Assembly (NCBI RefSeq): GCF_004343155.1
Contig: NZ_SMDC01000001.1
Span: 558,001 to 622,000, forward strand
Source: Marichromatium gracile
GTDB taxonomy: Bacteria > Pseudomonadota > Gammaproteobacteria > Chromatiales > Chromatiaceae
DNA: 64,000 bases
Reading direction: 5' to 3'
The first letter of the stretch is position 1, and every line of letters starts with the position of its first letter. This document shows positions 41,716 through 50,485 of this stretch, one piece after another. A program made the translations under genes and the position numbers. A model generated the notes under the pieces. The model was not told the DNA's origin and did no database searches. It saw only the letters and a list, made by a program, of their open reading frames with translations.

Positions 41716-43383
41716 ATGCGACTGTTCAACGAGATCCGTCTCGACAACCTGCGCGGCGACCTCTTCGGCGGGGTGACCGCTGCGGTCATCGCCCTGCCGA
41801 TGGCGCTCGCCTTCGGTGTCGCCACCGGTGCCGGGCCCGCCGCCGGGCTCTATGGCGCGGTGCTGGTCGGACTCTTCGCCGCCCTGTTCGGCGCCACCCC
41901 CACCCTGATCTCCGAGCCCACCGGTCCGATGACGGTGGTGATGACCGCGGTCATCGCCAGTCTGATCGCGCTCGACCCCGAGCAGGGCATGGCGATGGCC
42001 TTCACCGTGGTGATGCTCGCCGGGGTGTTCCAGATCCTCTTCGGCCTGCTGCGGCTGGGCAAGTACGTCACCCTGATGCCCTATACCGTGGTCTCCGGGT
42101 TCATGACCGGGATCGGGTTGATCCTCATCGTGCTGCAGATCGGTCCCTTCCTCGGTCAGGCGGCCCCGGGCGGCGGGGTGCTCGGCACCCTCGGCGAGCT
42201 GCCGGCGCTGATCGCCGGGATCGAGCCGGCCGAGACCCTGCTCGCGCTCGCTACCCTGGCGCTGATCCTGTTCTTCCCCAGACGCTGGCGCCGGGTGCTG
42301 CCGCCGCAGCTGCTGGCCCTGGTGCTCGGCACCCTGGTCTCGCTGTGGCTGCTCGGTGACGGCGAGATCCGCCGCATCGGCGAGATCCCCAGCGGGTTGC
42401 CGGAGCTGCAGCTGCCGGTGTTCAGCGCCGAGCAGTGGCGGCGCATGCTCACCGATGCCCTGGTGCTCGCCGCGCTCGGCAGCATCGACGCCCTGCTCAC
42501 CTCGGTGATCGCCGAGAGCATGACCCGCAAGCCGTGCAGCGCCGACAAGGAGCTGGTCGGGCAGGGGCTCGGCAACCTCGCCTCCGGGCTGTGCGGCGGC
42601 ATCCCCGGCGCCGGCGCCACCATGGGCACCGTGGTCAACATCCAGACCGGGGCGCGCAGCGCGCTCTCGGGGATCGCCCGCGCGCTGATCCTGCTGGTGG
42701 TGGTGCTCTGGGCCGGTGGGCTGACCGCGCAGATCCCGCTCGCGGTGCTCGCCGGGATCGCGATGAAGGTCGGGCTCGATATCGTCGACTGGTCCTTCCT
42801 GCGCCGCGCCCACCGGGTCTCGTTCAAGGCCGCCGCGATCATGTACGCGGTGATCGGGTTGACCGTGTTCGTCGATCTGGTGACCGCGGTGGCGCTGGGC
42901 ATGTTCGTCGCCAACCTGCTCACCATCGACCGGCTCAGTCGGCTGCAGAGCCGCGAGGTGCGGGCGATCCAGCACCCCGACGACCCCGCCGCGACGATTC
43001 GTCTCAGCGACGACGAGCAGGCGCTGCTCGAGCGCGGCGGTGGACGGGTGCTGCTGTTCACCCTCGGCGGCCCGTTGATCTTCGGTCTGGCCAAGGCGAT
43101 CTCGCGCCAGCACGCGGTGCTCGAGGACCACGACGTGCTGATCCTCGACGTCACCGAGGTGCCGCTGCTCGGGGTGTCCTCGTCGCTGGCGCTGGAGCGG
43201 CTGGTGCTCGAGGACCTCGAGCAGGGACGCACAGTGATCCTCGCCGGGGCGCGGGGCGAGGTGAGCGCGCGGCTCGAGCAGCTCGGACTGCTCGCGCGCC
43301 TGCCCGCCAAGCACCTGGTGGCCGACCGGGCCGGTGCGCTGGCGCTCGCCGAGCGCCTGCTCGAGAGCCGCGCCGCGGCCTGA
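41716..43383 (+). CDS. SulP-family anion transporter, BicA-like, with STAS domain
   Basis: A 555-residue carrier. The membrane part spans residues 15-420, with AAVIALPMALAFGVATGAGP, SEPTGPMTVVMTAVIASLIA (the BicA-type substrate-loop EPTGP), TVVSGFMTGIGLILIVLQIG and CGGIPGAGATMGTVVNIQTG. Residues 440-550 form a cytoplasmic STAS domain (LLFTLGGPLIFGLAKAIS; VLILDVTEVPLLGVSSSLAL). BicA homologues are Na+-dependent bicarbonate importers in cyanobacteria and some chemoautotrophs. Placement 2.4 kb upstream of cbbL on the same strand favours bicarbonate over sulfate, but both are SulP substrates. A GGGTGAGG ribbon precedes ATG 41716. Confidence 0.9.
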   Translation: MRLFNEIRLDNLRGDLFGGVTAAVIALPMALAFGVATGAGPAAGLYGAVLVGLFAALFGATPTLISEPTGPMTVVMTAVIASLIALDPEQGMAMAFTVVMLAGVFQILFGLLRLGKYVTLMPYTVVSGFMTGIGLILIVLQIGPFLGQAAPGGGVLGTLGELPALIAGIEPAETLLALATLALILFFPRRWRRVLPPQLLALVLGTLVSLWLLGDGEIRRIGEIPSGLPELQLPVFSAEQWRRMLTDALVLAALGSIDALLTSVIAESMTRKPCSADKELVGQGLGNLASGLCGGIPGAGATMGTVVNIQTGARSALSGIARALILLVVVLWAGGLTAQIPLAVLAGIAMKVGLDIVDWSFLRRAHRVSFKAAAIMYAVIGLTVFVDLVTAVALGMFVANLLTIDRLSRLQSREVRAIQHPDDPAATIRLSDDEQALLERGGGRVLLFTLGGPLIFGLAKAISRQHAVLEDHDVLILDVTEVPLLGVSSSLALERLVLEDLEQGRTVILAGARGEVSARLEQLGLLARLPAKHLVADRAGALALAERLLESRAAA

Positions 43384-43513
43384 GCGCGCTCATCGACCCC
43401 GATCGATGGTCGGTGACGTCGATTCGAATTTCCGAGTCTTTTGGTTGGATACCATCTTGGAGAGCAGACGGCCCGCCCCGGGCCGTGCCCGCCACCCCCA
43501 GCGAGGTCCAGCC

Positions 43514-43834
43514 ATGTCACACCCCGCCGCATCGCGCGCTGCCGACCAGCCCCCCGCCGAGGCTCGCATGCTCGCCGGTCTCGGCGCCTGTCTGAACCCA
43601 TCCTGCGTGGTTCGTATCGAGCATGCCGCCGACCCCGATCCGCGCCGCCCCTGCTGGTCGTGCTGGGGCGAGCCGCGCGGCTACGACGGTGATCTCGAAG
43701 GGTTGCTCGGCGCCATCGACGCCTGTCGCGCCCGTCATCCCGGTGATCAGGTCCGGCTGCGCATCGACGACCTGCGCTGGCACAGCGCCCTCGCCCTGGT
43801 GGTCCATCGTCCGCGTCCCCTCATCCCCGCCTGA
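43514..43834 (+). CDS. RuBisCO small-subunit-like protein (stand-alone SSU-like domain)
   Basis: A 106-residue protein. Residues 35-100 align with the C-terminal two thirds of the CbbS encoded 1.7 kb downstream. IEH, the W...W...P of CWSCWGEPRGYD (Cbb[13 protein letters not shown]), LEGLLGAIDACRARHPGDQV (Cbb[21 protein letters not shown]), RL and VHR coincide. There are about 19 identities in 52 ungapped positions plus VHR after a one-residue offset. The N-terminal CbbS segment with SYLPPLS is missing, replaced by an unrelated Ala/Pro-rich leader. Two Cys (CWSC) are unique to it. It sits between the SulP gene and cbbL. It is perhaps a RuBisCO-binding linker, analogous in idea to the SSU-like domains of beta-carboxysomal CcmM, or an alternative small subunit. 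The similarity is direct; the function is inference. Confidence 0.75.
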   Translation: MSHPAASRAADQPPAEARMLAGLGACLNPSCVVRIEHAADPDPRRPCWSCWGEPRGYDGDLEGLLGAIDACRARHPGDQVRLRIDDLRWHSALALVVHRPRPLIPA

Positions 43835-43859
43835 TTCCTGCCGTTCATCGGATCCTCCC

Positions 43860-43878
43860 GGGGCCGCGCACCGGCCCC
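43860..43878 (+). terminator. Short GC hairpin after the SSU-like gene
   Basis: ggggccg / cggcccc with a cgcac loop, 25 bp past the stop. No T-run follows. It probably marks the end of the upstream transcript, so cbbL would start from its own promoter. Confidence 0.45.
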
Positions 43879-43948
43879 GCGTGAACGACCATCGGGGTCA
43901 TTCTCGCGCATTCCGCTTCATTCCTCATCGCATTCATTCAATGGGCGT

Positions 43949-43974
43949 CATCGTCGATGAGTTCATCGACGATG
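43949..43974 (+). promoter_or_regulatory. Perfect 26-bp palindrome upstream of cbbL (candidate CbbR operator)
   Basis: catcgtcgatga-gt-tcatcgacgatg, 12-bp perfect arms around gt, about 100 bp before cbbL. Each arm contains a TCA...TGA LysR-type T-N11-A arrangement, and a second small palindrome (ctatcgatag) follows at 43977-43986. The AT-rich 43975-44040 segment beyond it is the likely core promoter of the cbb-cso operon. Confidence 0.55.
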
Positions 43975-44071
43975 GTCTATCGATAGCATTTTCTATATCG
44001 ATTGGTAATGAATGATCGATCTATCTATCGTTGCGCCCGAACGCGGCCGAATTCATTGAATGGAGTAAATC

Positions 44072-45487
44072 ATGAGCACCAAGACCTACGACGCGGGCGT
44101 CAAGGATTACGCGCTCACCTATTGGACCCCGGACTATGTCCCGCTCGACTCCGACCTGCTGGCCTGTTTCAAGGTGACGCCACAGGCCAATGTCCCGCGC
44201 GAGGAGGCGGCCGCCGCGGTCGCCGCCGAGTCCTCGACCGGCACCTGGACCACGGTGTGGTCCGATCTCCTCACCGATCTCGACTATTACAAGGGCCGCG
44301 CCTATCGCATCGAGGACGTGCCCGGCGACAAGGAGAGCTTCTATGCCTTCGTCGCCTACCCCATCGATCTGTTCGAGGAGGGCTCGATCGTCAACGTGCT
44401 CACCTCGCTGGTCGGCAACGTCTTCGGCTTCAAGGCGGTGCGTCACCTGCGTCTCGAGGACATCCGCTTCCCGCTGCACTACGTCAAGACCTGCGGCGGA
44501 CCGCCCAATGGCATCCAGGTCGAGCGCGACCGCATGGACAAGTACGGTCGTCCCTTCCTCGGCGCCACCGTCAAGCCCAAGCTCGGGCTCTCGGCGAAGA
44601 ACTACGGCCGCGCCGTCTACGAGATGCTGCGCGGCGGGCTCGACTTCACCAAGGACGACGAGAACGTCAACTCCCAACCCTTCATGCGCTGGCAGAACCG
44701 CTTCGAGTTCGTCATGGAGGCGGTGCGCAAGGCCCAGGAGGAGACCGGCGAGCGCAAGGGCCACTATCTCAACGTCACCGCGCCGACCTGCGAGGAGATG
44801 TTCAAGCGCGCCGAGTTCGCCAAGGAGCTGGGCGCGCCGATCATCATGCACGACTTCCTCACCGGCGGTTTCACCGCCAACACCAGCCTCGCCAACTGGT
44901 GTCGCGACAACGGCATGCTGCTGCACATCCATCGCGCCATGCACGCGGTGATCGACCGTCATCCCAAGCACGGCATCCACTTCCGCGTGCTCGCCAAGTG
45001 TCTGCGCCTCTCCGGTGGCGATCATCTGCACACCGGCACCGTGGTCGGCAAGCTCGAGGGCGACCGGCGCTCGACGCTCGGCTTCGTCGACGCCATCCGC
45101 GAGTCCTTCGTCCCCGAGGATCGCTCGCGCGGGCTGTTCTTCGACCAGGACTGGGGCGGCATGCCGGGGCTGCTGGCGGTGGCCTCGGGCGGTATCCACG
45201 TCTGGCACATCCCGGCGCTGGTGGCGATCTTCGGTGACGACGCCGTGCTCCAGTTCGGTGGCGGCACCCAGGGTCACCCCTGGGGCAACGCCGCCGGCGC
45301 GGCGGCCAACCGGGTGGCCACCGAGGCCTGCATCAAGGCGCGCAACGAGGGCGTCGAGGTCGAGCAGCATGCCCGCGAGATCCTCACCGATGCGGCCCGT
45401 CACAGCCCCGAGCTGGCCGCGGCGATGGAGACCTGGAAGGAGATCAAGTTCGAGTTCGACACCGTCGACAAGCTCGACGCGGCCTGA
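44072..45487 (+). CDS. cbbL: RuBisCO large subunit, form IA
   Basis: A 471-residue large subunit fixing CO2 onto ribulose-1,5-bisphosphate. Catalytic blocks are [39 protein letters not shown] (carbamylated Lys and metal Asp/Glu), [20 protein letters not shown] (His), loop 6 in [10 protein letters not shown] and [20 protein letters not shown] with [12 protein letters not shown] (phosphate site). Length and sequence are those of carboxysomal form IA. It heads the alpha-carboxysome operon; cbbS follows after 42 bp. The upstream palindrome and the downstream CbbR-type gene suggest LysR-type control. Confidence 0.98.
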   Translation: MSTKTYDAGVKDYALTYWTPDYVPLDSDLLACFKVTPQANVPREEAAAAVAAESSTGTWTTVWSDLLTDLDYYKGRAYRIEDVPGDKESFYAFVAYPIDLFEEGSIVNVLTSLVGNVFGFKAVRHLRLEDIRFPLHYVKTCGGPPNGIQVERDRMDKYGRPFLGATVKPKLGLSAKNYGRAVYEMLRGGLDFTKDDENVNSQPFMRWQNRFEFVMEAVRKAQEETGERKGHYLNVTAPTCEEMFKRAEFAKELGAPIIMHDFLTGGFTANTSLANWCRDNGMLLHIHRAMHAVIDRHPKHGIHFRVLAKCLRLSGGDHLHTGTVVGKLEGDRRSTLGFVDAIRESFVPEDRSRGLFFDQDWGGMPGLLAVASGGIHVWHIPALVAIFGDDAVLQFGGGTQGHPWGNAAGAAANRVATEACIKARNEGVEVEQHAREILTDAARHSPELAAAMETWKEIKFEFDTVDKLDAA

Positions 45488-45529
45488 ACCGTGCGTTAGC
45501 CAAACAGACAACGCGGAGTGCATCACACC

Positions 45530-45871
45530 ATGAGCGACCATCTGATCATCGGCGATCACGCCACCGTCGGCCGTCACGAGACCTTCTCCTACCTGCCGCC
45601 GCTCAGCCGCGAGGAGATCGTCGAACAGATCCTCTTCATCCTCGACAACGGCTGGAACGCCTCGATCGAGCACGAGCACCCCAGCCGCGCCTTCGAGTAC
45701 TACTGGCCGATGTGGAAGCTGCCCTTCTTCGGCGTCCAGGACCCCGAGCAGCTGCTCACTGAGATCGAGGCCTGTCGGCGCAGCTATCCCGACCACCATG
45801 TCCGTCTGGTCGGCTACGACACCTTCGCCCAGACCAAGGGACACGCCTTCCTGGTGCATCGCGCATCCTGA
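45530..45871 (+). CDS. cbbS: RuBisCO small subunit, form IA
   Basis: A 113-residue small subunit with [40 protein letters not shown] and [23 protein letters not shown] 45530 is preferred (GGAG 11 bases upstream) over an in-frame GTG at 45518. Second gene of the operon; csoS2 starts 52 bp later. It is the comparison sequence for the SSU-like protein at 43514-43834. Confidence 0.97.
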   Translation: MSDHLIIGDHATVGRHETFSYLPPLSREEIVEQILFILDNGWNASIEHEHPSRAFEYYWPMWKLPFFGVQDPEQLLTEIEACRRSYPDHHVRLVGYDTFAQTKGHAFLVHRAS

Positions 45872-45923
45872 ACCGAGGCAGCCGCGCCGGCGGCGAGGCG
45901 ACCATCCGCGAGCGAGGAGTGAC

Positions 45924-48056
45924 ATGGCAGAGCCAACACGCGAGAACAGCTTGAACGGGCGTGCCGCGGCGATCGCGCGTCGTCGTGCCCAGGCCAGCGG
46001 TGGCAAGCGTGCCGCCTCGGGAGGTGCGCCGGCGCCGGCGCCCGCCGCGCCACCGGTCAGCGCGCCACTGCCGCGCAACGGCGAGCGCGTCGCGCCGGCG
46101 GCCGGTCGGCGCGAGGCGATGGCACGGCGTCAGCGCATCGCCGAGTCGGGGGGGCGCGCGCTGCCGGCGTCACGCTCGCGCTCCGCGGCGCGGACCGAGC
46201 CCCGCGCCGCGGCCCAGACGCGACGGCGCGCCCAGCGCCCGGAGTCGGCATCCACTGAGGGTGCGTCGACGGCGGGGGCGGGGCGCACGCGAGCTGAGTC
46301 CCCGTCGCCGCGTCGCGTCGCGCGTCCCGGCAGTCCGCCGCGTCGGGCACGAGCGCGTGCCGCGAGCACGGCCCGGGAAGGGACGCATCCGGCCGGGCGC
46401 GTGCTGGCGATGGCCAGGCGCGCGGCGGTGTCGGGTCGCGGCAAGGCGGGGCTGGAGGCGATCGGCGGGCGCTCGCGCGATGCCGCCGCCACCACCCTGA
46501 TGCGGCGTGCCGGTGCCAGCTCACGCGAGATCGCCCGGCGGGTGCGCGAGCAGCGCTGCGAGCACGGCAAGGGCGGCGAGTCCTGTCCGCGCCCGACCGG
46601 TCGCACCCGGCGTCAGGGTAGCGCGCGCGCCGAGGGCGCGAGCGGTCGCGGCGAGACCAGCGAGACGGCGCGCGGCCTGCCGGTCAGCGGTACCCGGCTC
46701 GGGCGTGCCGCGCGCACCACGGGCGACGAGGCCGGGGTCTGTCGTACCGTCACCGGGACCGAGTACTTCGGCGCCGAGCTGTTCCAGGAGTTCTGCGGCC
46801 AGCGCCCCGAACCGCCGTCCCCCCTGCCGGTCGTCAGCACCCCGGCGGGACAGCGGGTCACCGGCGCACGGGTGGGCCGCGGCGAGCGGGTCACCGGCGA
46901 CGAGCGCGGCGCCGGGCGCAGCCTCACCGGTACCCCCTATACCGAGCCCGGCCCCGAGGGCGCGCCGCCCAAGGTCGCACATGACACCACGCTCGCCCAG
47001 CGCCCGATCACCGGGACCTCGCTGGGACGCGGCGCGCGCACCACGGGTGACGAGGCCGGTGCCTGCCGACGGATCACCGGCGACGAATATCTCGGCAGCG
47101 GACACTTCCGCCAGCACTGTGAGCAGGTGCCCGCGCCCGAGGGTGGCGTCAAGATCGGCGTCACCCCGACCTGGAGCGGTCAGCGCCTCAGCGGCACCCA
47201 GGTCGGCAGCGCCGCGCGCGTCACCGGCGATGCCGCCGGGCGCTGCGAGACGGTCACCGGCAGCGATTATCTCGGTCCCCTGCATTATCAGCAGCACTGC
47301 GAGCCCGAGGCGTTGGCGGCACAGGCCGCGCGGCGTCCCGAGTCGCGTCCCGGCGGCGCCGATCTCACCGGCATCCAGCCCGGCATCGCCGGACCGAGTA
47401 CCGGTCAGCGGCGCGGGCGCTGTCAGTCGATCACCGGGACCCCCTATGTCGGTGAATCGGCCCTGGCGGCGGTCTGTGATCCGGCGGCGCGCGCGCCGAC
47501 CGAGGACGGCACGCCGGTCGAGTTCGGCGAGGACTTCCCGCAGCCGCTCGGCGGCGGTCACTGGCAGGGGGTGGTGTTCTCGCGCCCCGAGGCCACCCCG
47601 CGCGCCACGCCCCGGGTGACCGGCGCCAGCGCGGGTGGCTCGGCGCGGATCACCGGTCCCTTCGGTCTGAGCAGCGGGGTGGTGACCGGCACCGAGGAGT
47701 TCCGTGCGCGCCGCCCGAGCGGCGCCGAACAGCCGGCCCCGGGGTTGATCCCCGCTCCGGTGGCGACACCCGAAGCAGCGGTGCGCGCCCGCGTCACCGG
47801 CGAGGGGCGCGATGGTGGTACCCGTATCACCGGCGATGACTGGGGGCGAGGCGAGCGCGTCACCGGCACCGAGGGCAGCTCGGCGAGCGCGCGCAACCCG
47901 ACCCGGCGTGGCGGACCGATGGGGCCCTTCGCCGGTGCCCGGGCGCTGCGTGGTCAGCGCCAGCCCGAGGAGGCGCCGCCGCTGCAGGTCACCGGCGCCA
48001 GTGGCGGCAGCGATCGCGGTGCCCTGGTGACCGTCTCCGGCGGGGCGCGGGGCTGA
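45924..48056 (+). CDS. csoS2: Carboxysome scaffold protein CsoS2
   Basis: A 710-residue intrinsically disordered scaffold linking RuBisCO to the shell. The N-terminal region has arginine-rich RuBisCO-binding repeats (GRAAAIARRRAQASGGK at 12; GRREAMARRQRIAESGG at 61; GRVLAMARRAAVSGRGK at 158; AGASSREIARRVREQ at 196). The middle region, from about 250 to 515, holds five repeats of the form VTGTxxGRxxRTTGDExGxC, each ending in a C (first LPVSGTRLGRAARTTGDEAG). The C-terminal region repeats ITG/VTGT motifs to residue 710. Start ATG has GAGGAG upstream. A programmed frameshift giving a short form is known in Halothiobacillus; I did not find a convincing slippery site here. Confidence 0.96.
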   Translation: MAEPTRENSLNGRAAAIARRRAQASGGKRAASGGAPAPAPAAPPVSAPLPRNGERVAPAAGRREAMARRQRIAESGGRALPASRSRSAARTEPRAAAQTRRRAQRPESASTEGASTAGAGRTRAESPSPRRVARPGSPPRRARARAASTAREGTHPAGRVLAMARRAAVSGRGKAGLEAIGGRSRDAAATTLMRRAGASSREIARRVREQRCEHGKGGESCPRPTGRTRRQGSARAEGASGRGETSETARGLPVSGTRLGRAARTTGDEAGVCRTVTGTEYFGAELFQEFCGQRPEPPSPLPVVSTPAGQRVTGARVGRGERVTGDERGAGRSLTGTPYTEPGPEGAPPKVAHDTTLAQRPITGTSLGRGARTTGDEAGACRRITGDEYLGSGHFRQHCEQVPAPEGGVKIGVTPTWSGQRLSGTQVGSAARVTGDAAGRCETVTGSDYLGPLHYQQHCEPEALAAQAARRPESRPGGADLTGIQPGIAGPSTGQRRGRCQSITGTPYVGESALAAVCDPAARAPTEDGTPVEFGEDFPQPLGGGHWQGVVFSRPEATPRATPRVTGASAGGSARITGPFGLSSGVVTGTEEFRARRPSGAEQPAPGLIPAPVATPEAAVRARVTGEGRDGGTRITGDDWGRGERVTGTEGSSASARNPTRRGGPMGPFAGARALRGQRQPEEAPPLQVTGASGGSDRGALVTVSGGARG

Positions 48057-48066
48057 GGTGGCGACC

Positions 48067-49590
48067 ATGGCGGCCATTCGCACCAGCCCCCGGCCCAGCC
48101 GCACCGCGCGGCGCCGCGCCCCGCTGTGGCGCGCCGCGCCGCCGCGCCAGCCGCTGACGAGCGCCACCCCGGTGAGCGCCGTCTCGGTCGCGGCGGGGCC
48201 GGCGCTGCCCTCCCAGGGCGGCGACAAGCGCCGCCTCGGTGACTACGAGCGTCGGGTGCGCCAGGCCTTCGCGGCCATCGAGCCGGCGTTGCGTCAGATC
48301 GCGGCATTGCCCCAGGACGCCGGGTTCGTGCGCCGCGCTCAGCACGAGGCACGCAGCCGGCTGGGCTTCGAGCTGCCGGTCTCGGTGCTCGAGCGCGCCT
48401 GGATCGGCGGGCTCGACATGCGCGCGCTCTTCGCTCATGCCAGCTTCGCCACGGTGCGTGCGCTCAGCGACGACTACTTCCTCAACGATCCGCTGGGGAT
48501 GGGTGCGCGCGCCGTCGAGTTCGAGCGCTTCCTGCTCGAGTGCGGCTTCCACGCGATGAGTCTGACCCCCTGTTCGGACGGTCGGCTGGCGCACGTCATC
48601 GGCTACGTGTTGCGCCTGCCGATGGGGGTGGTGCGGCGCAAGGCCCATGCCGGGGCGCTGTTCGACGTCGAGGAGGCGGTGCGCCGCTGGACCGAGACCG
48701 AGCTGCGCCGTCATCGCGAGGGTGTGCCCAACACCGCCGAGGCGCCCACTCGCTATCTCAAGGTGGTCGCCTATCACTACAGCAGTCGCGACCCGGCGCA
48801 CCAAGGGTGTGCCGCGCACGGCAGCGACGATGCGCGCGCCGCCGCCGCGGGGTTGGCGCAGTTGCGCGCCTTTCGCGAGGCGATCGAGAACAGCTATTGC
48901 TGCGGCGCCTCGATCGACATCCTGCTGATCGGCATCGACACCGACACCGACCGCATCCGCGTCCATCTGCCCGATGCCGCCGGCGAGCCGGCGCTCGAGC
49001 GCCATCTCGACAGCGGGCCGCTGCATGCCGAGACCCCGGGGCTGGGGGCGCAGGCCGTGCGCGATCACATCCGCGCCGCGGTGGCCGCCGCCGGTGGCGC
49101 CAGTCCGCCGGCCGAGGGCATGCAGCGTCTGGTCGCGCGGTTGATCGAGCACAACCTGGAGCAGCTCGACTACGTCCGCGCCGAGCACGGCGGCCAGTAT
49201 CCCGACGCCGGGCACCAGGAGCGTTTCATCGGCGTCGGCGGTGATCTCTCCGAGGTGCAGCTGCGCAACCTCACCTTCTTCGCCTTCATGCGCACCCTGG
49301 AGGAGGGCGCGGCCGATCTCGACATCGGCATCGACATCTTCCGTCGGCTCAACCTCGAGCGCGGGCTGCCGATCCCGGTGGTGGTGCGCTTCGACTATCC
49401 GGGGCGGGTGCCCGGGGCGCGCGCGCGCGCGGCGGAGCGCTGCGCGCGGGTCGTCGAGGCGATCACGCGACGCTACCCCGAGCTGGTCGCGCAGGGGTTG
49501 CTGCACACCTGGTCGACGGTGCGCGACAGCGATCACGGTGGCCGCATCGAGAGCGTCGGCGGCTCCTTGAGCGAGTGGGAGGGACTATGA
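48067..49590 (+). CDS. csoSCA: Carboxysomal carbonic anhydrase CsoSCA
   Basis: A 507-residue epsilon/beta-type carbonic anhydrase that converts bicarbonate to CO2 inside the shell. After a 55-residue arginine/proline-rich tail, believed to bind RuBisCO in this family, comes the helical N domain. The catalytic domain has SLTPCSDGRLAHVIGYVLRL (zinc Cys and Asp-Arg pair), HYSSRDPAHQGCAAHGSDD (zinc His) and NSYCCGASIDILLIGIDTDT (zinc Cys). The C-terminal half is the pseudo-active domain. The start is set at ATG 48067 with GAGGTG 5-6 bases upstream. It overlaps csoS4A by 4 bp. Confidence 0.95.
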   Translation: MAAIRTSPRPSRTARRRAPLWRAAPPRQPLTSATPVSAVSVAAGPALPSQGGDKRRLGDYERRVRQAFAAIEPALRQIAALPQDAGFVRRAQHEARSRLGFELPVSVLERAWIGGLDMRALFAHASFATVRALSDDYFLNDPLGMGARAVEFERFLLECGFHAMSLTPCSDGRLAHVIGYVLRLPMGVVRRKAHAGALFDVEEAVRRWTETELRRHREGVPNTAEAPTRYLKVVAYHYSSRDPAHQGCAAHGSDDARAAAAGLAQLRAFREAIENSYCCGASIDILLIGIDTDTDRIRVHLPDAAGEPALERHLDSGPLHAETPGLGAQAVRDHIRAAVAAAGGASPPAEGMQRLVARLIEHNLEQLDYVRAEHGGQYPDAGHQERFIGVGGDLSEVQLRNLTFFAFMRTLEEGAADLDIGIDIFRRLNLERGLPIPVVVRFDYPGRVPGARARAAERCARVVEAITRRYPELVAQGLLHTWSTVRDSDHGGRIESVGGSLSEWEGL

Positions 49591-49832
49591 AGATCTGTCA
49601 GGTCGAGCGCCCGCTGGTCGCCACCAACCGCATCCCCGGGCTCGAACACCGTCACCTCCAGGTGGTGCGCGACGGCAAGAGCCAGCTGGTGGCGGTCGAT
49701 GCGGTCGGCTGTACCCCGGGCGACTGGGTGATCTGTGTCGGCAGCTCGGCGGCGCGCGAGGCGGCCGGTCACAAGGACTATCCGAGCGATCTGACCATCG
49801 TCGGCATCATCGACTACTGGGAGGAGGGCTGA
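49587..49832 (+). CDS. csoS4A: Carboxysome shell vertex protein CsoS4A
   Basis: An 81-residue pentameric BMV-type protein capping shell vertices. The family core is MKICQVERPLVATNRIPGLE with VAVDAVGCTPGDWVICVGSS and DLTIVGIIDYWEE. The start overlaps the csoSCA stop (ATGA), and csoS4B begins 2 bp after its stop, so the three are translated together. Confidence 0.95.
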   Translation: MKICQVERPLVATNRIPGLEHRHLQVVRDGKSQLVAVDAVGCTPGDWVICVGSSAAREAAGHKDYPSDLTIVGIIDYWEEG

Positions 49833-49834
49833 AC

Positions 49835-50116
49835 ATGGAGATCATGCAGGTGGAGCGCTCGCTGGTCTGCAGCCGGCGCATCCCCGGGCTGGAATCGGTG
49901 TCGCTGCGGGTGCTGCGCGGCGCGCGCGGCGCCCGCGCGGTGGCCGTCGACACCCTGGGTGCGCGACCCGGCAACTGGGTGTTCACCATCTCCGGGTCGG
50001 CGGCGCGCCTCGCCGTGGGCAAGTCGATCCTCACCGATCTGAGCATCGGCGGGATCATCGATCACTGGGAGAGGGACGCTGCGCGTCCCGATCCTCGTTC
50101 GCAGCGTTCATGTTGA
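49835..50116 (+). CDS. csoS4B: Carboxysome shell vertex protein CsoS4B
   Basis: A 93-residue BMV paralogue of CsoS4A: MEIMQVERSLVCSRRIPGLE, VAVDTLGARPGNWVFTISGS, DLSIGGIIDHWE. The C-terminus is longer by about ten residues (RDAARPDPRSQRSC) than CsoS4A. Follows csoS4A by 2 bp and precedes csoS1 by 19 bp. Confidence 0.94.
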   Translation: MEIMQVERSLVCSRRIPGLESVSLRVLRGARGARAVAVDTLGARPGNWVFTISGSAARLAVGKSILTDLSIGGIIDHWERDAARPDPRSQRSC

Positions 50117-50135
50117 GACAGAGGAGTCTGAGACC

Positions 50136-50450
50136 ATGGCCGAAGAGCACTACGGAATCGCCCTGGGGATGATCGAGACGCGCGGGCTGGTGCCCGCGAT
50201 CGAGGCGGCCGACGCCATGACCAAGGCCGCCGAGGTGCGGCTGATCGGTCGCGAGTTCGTCGGCGGCGGCTATGTCACCGTGCTGGTGCGCGGCGAGACC
50301 GGGGCGGTCAACGCCGCGGTGCGCGCCGGGGCCGACGCCTGCGAGCGGGTCGGCGACGGGCTGGTGGCGGCGCACATCATCGCCCGCCCGCACCGCGAGG
50401 TCGAGCCAGTGCTGCCGACCGGGAAGCCCGATTCGCAGCAGAGCGCTTGA
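50136..50450 (+). CDS. csoS1: Carboxysome shell hexamer protein CsoS1 (copy 1)
   Basis: A 104-residue BMC-domain protein forming the shell facets. Family core: GIALGMIETRGLVPAIEAAD, KAAEVRLIGREFVGGGYVTV (pore loop GGG) and AAHIIARPHREVEPVLP. It differs from copy 2 only in the first few residues (AEEHY versus ASETF) and the tail (TGKPDSQQSA). The shared core, 50160-50407, is identical at DNA level to the second copy. Confidence 0.97.
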   Translation: MAEEHYGIALGMIETRGLVPAIEAADAMTKAAEVRLIGREFVGGGYVTVLVRGETGAVNAAVRAGADACERVGDGLVAAHIIARPHREVEPVLPTGKPDSQQSA

Positions 50451-50485
50451 GCCTTTGAGTAACCAGTAACGAGGAGTCGACAACC

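Noticed and set aside
45924-48056. Programmed frameshift in csoS2
   Set aside because: Known in some carboxysome operons, but I could not identify a convincing slippery sequence with a following structure by eye.
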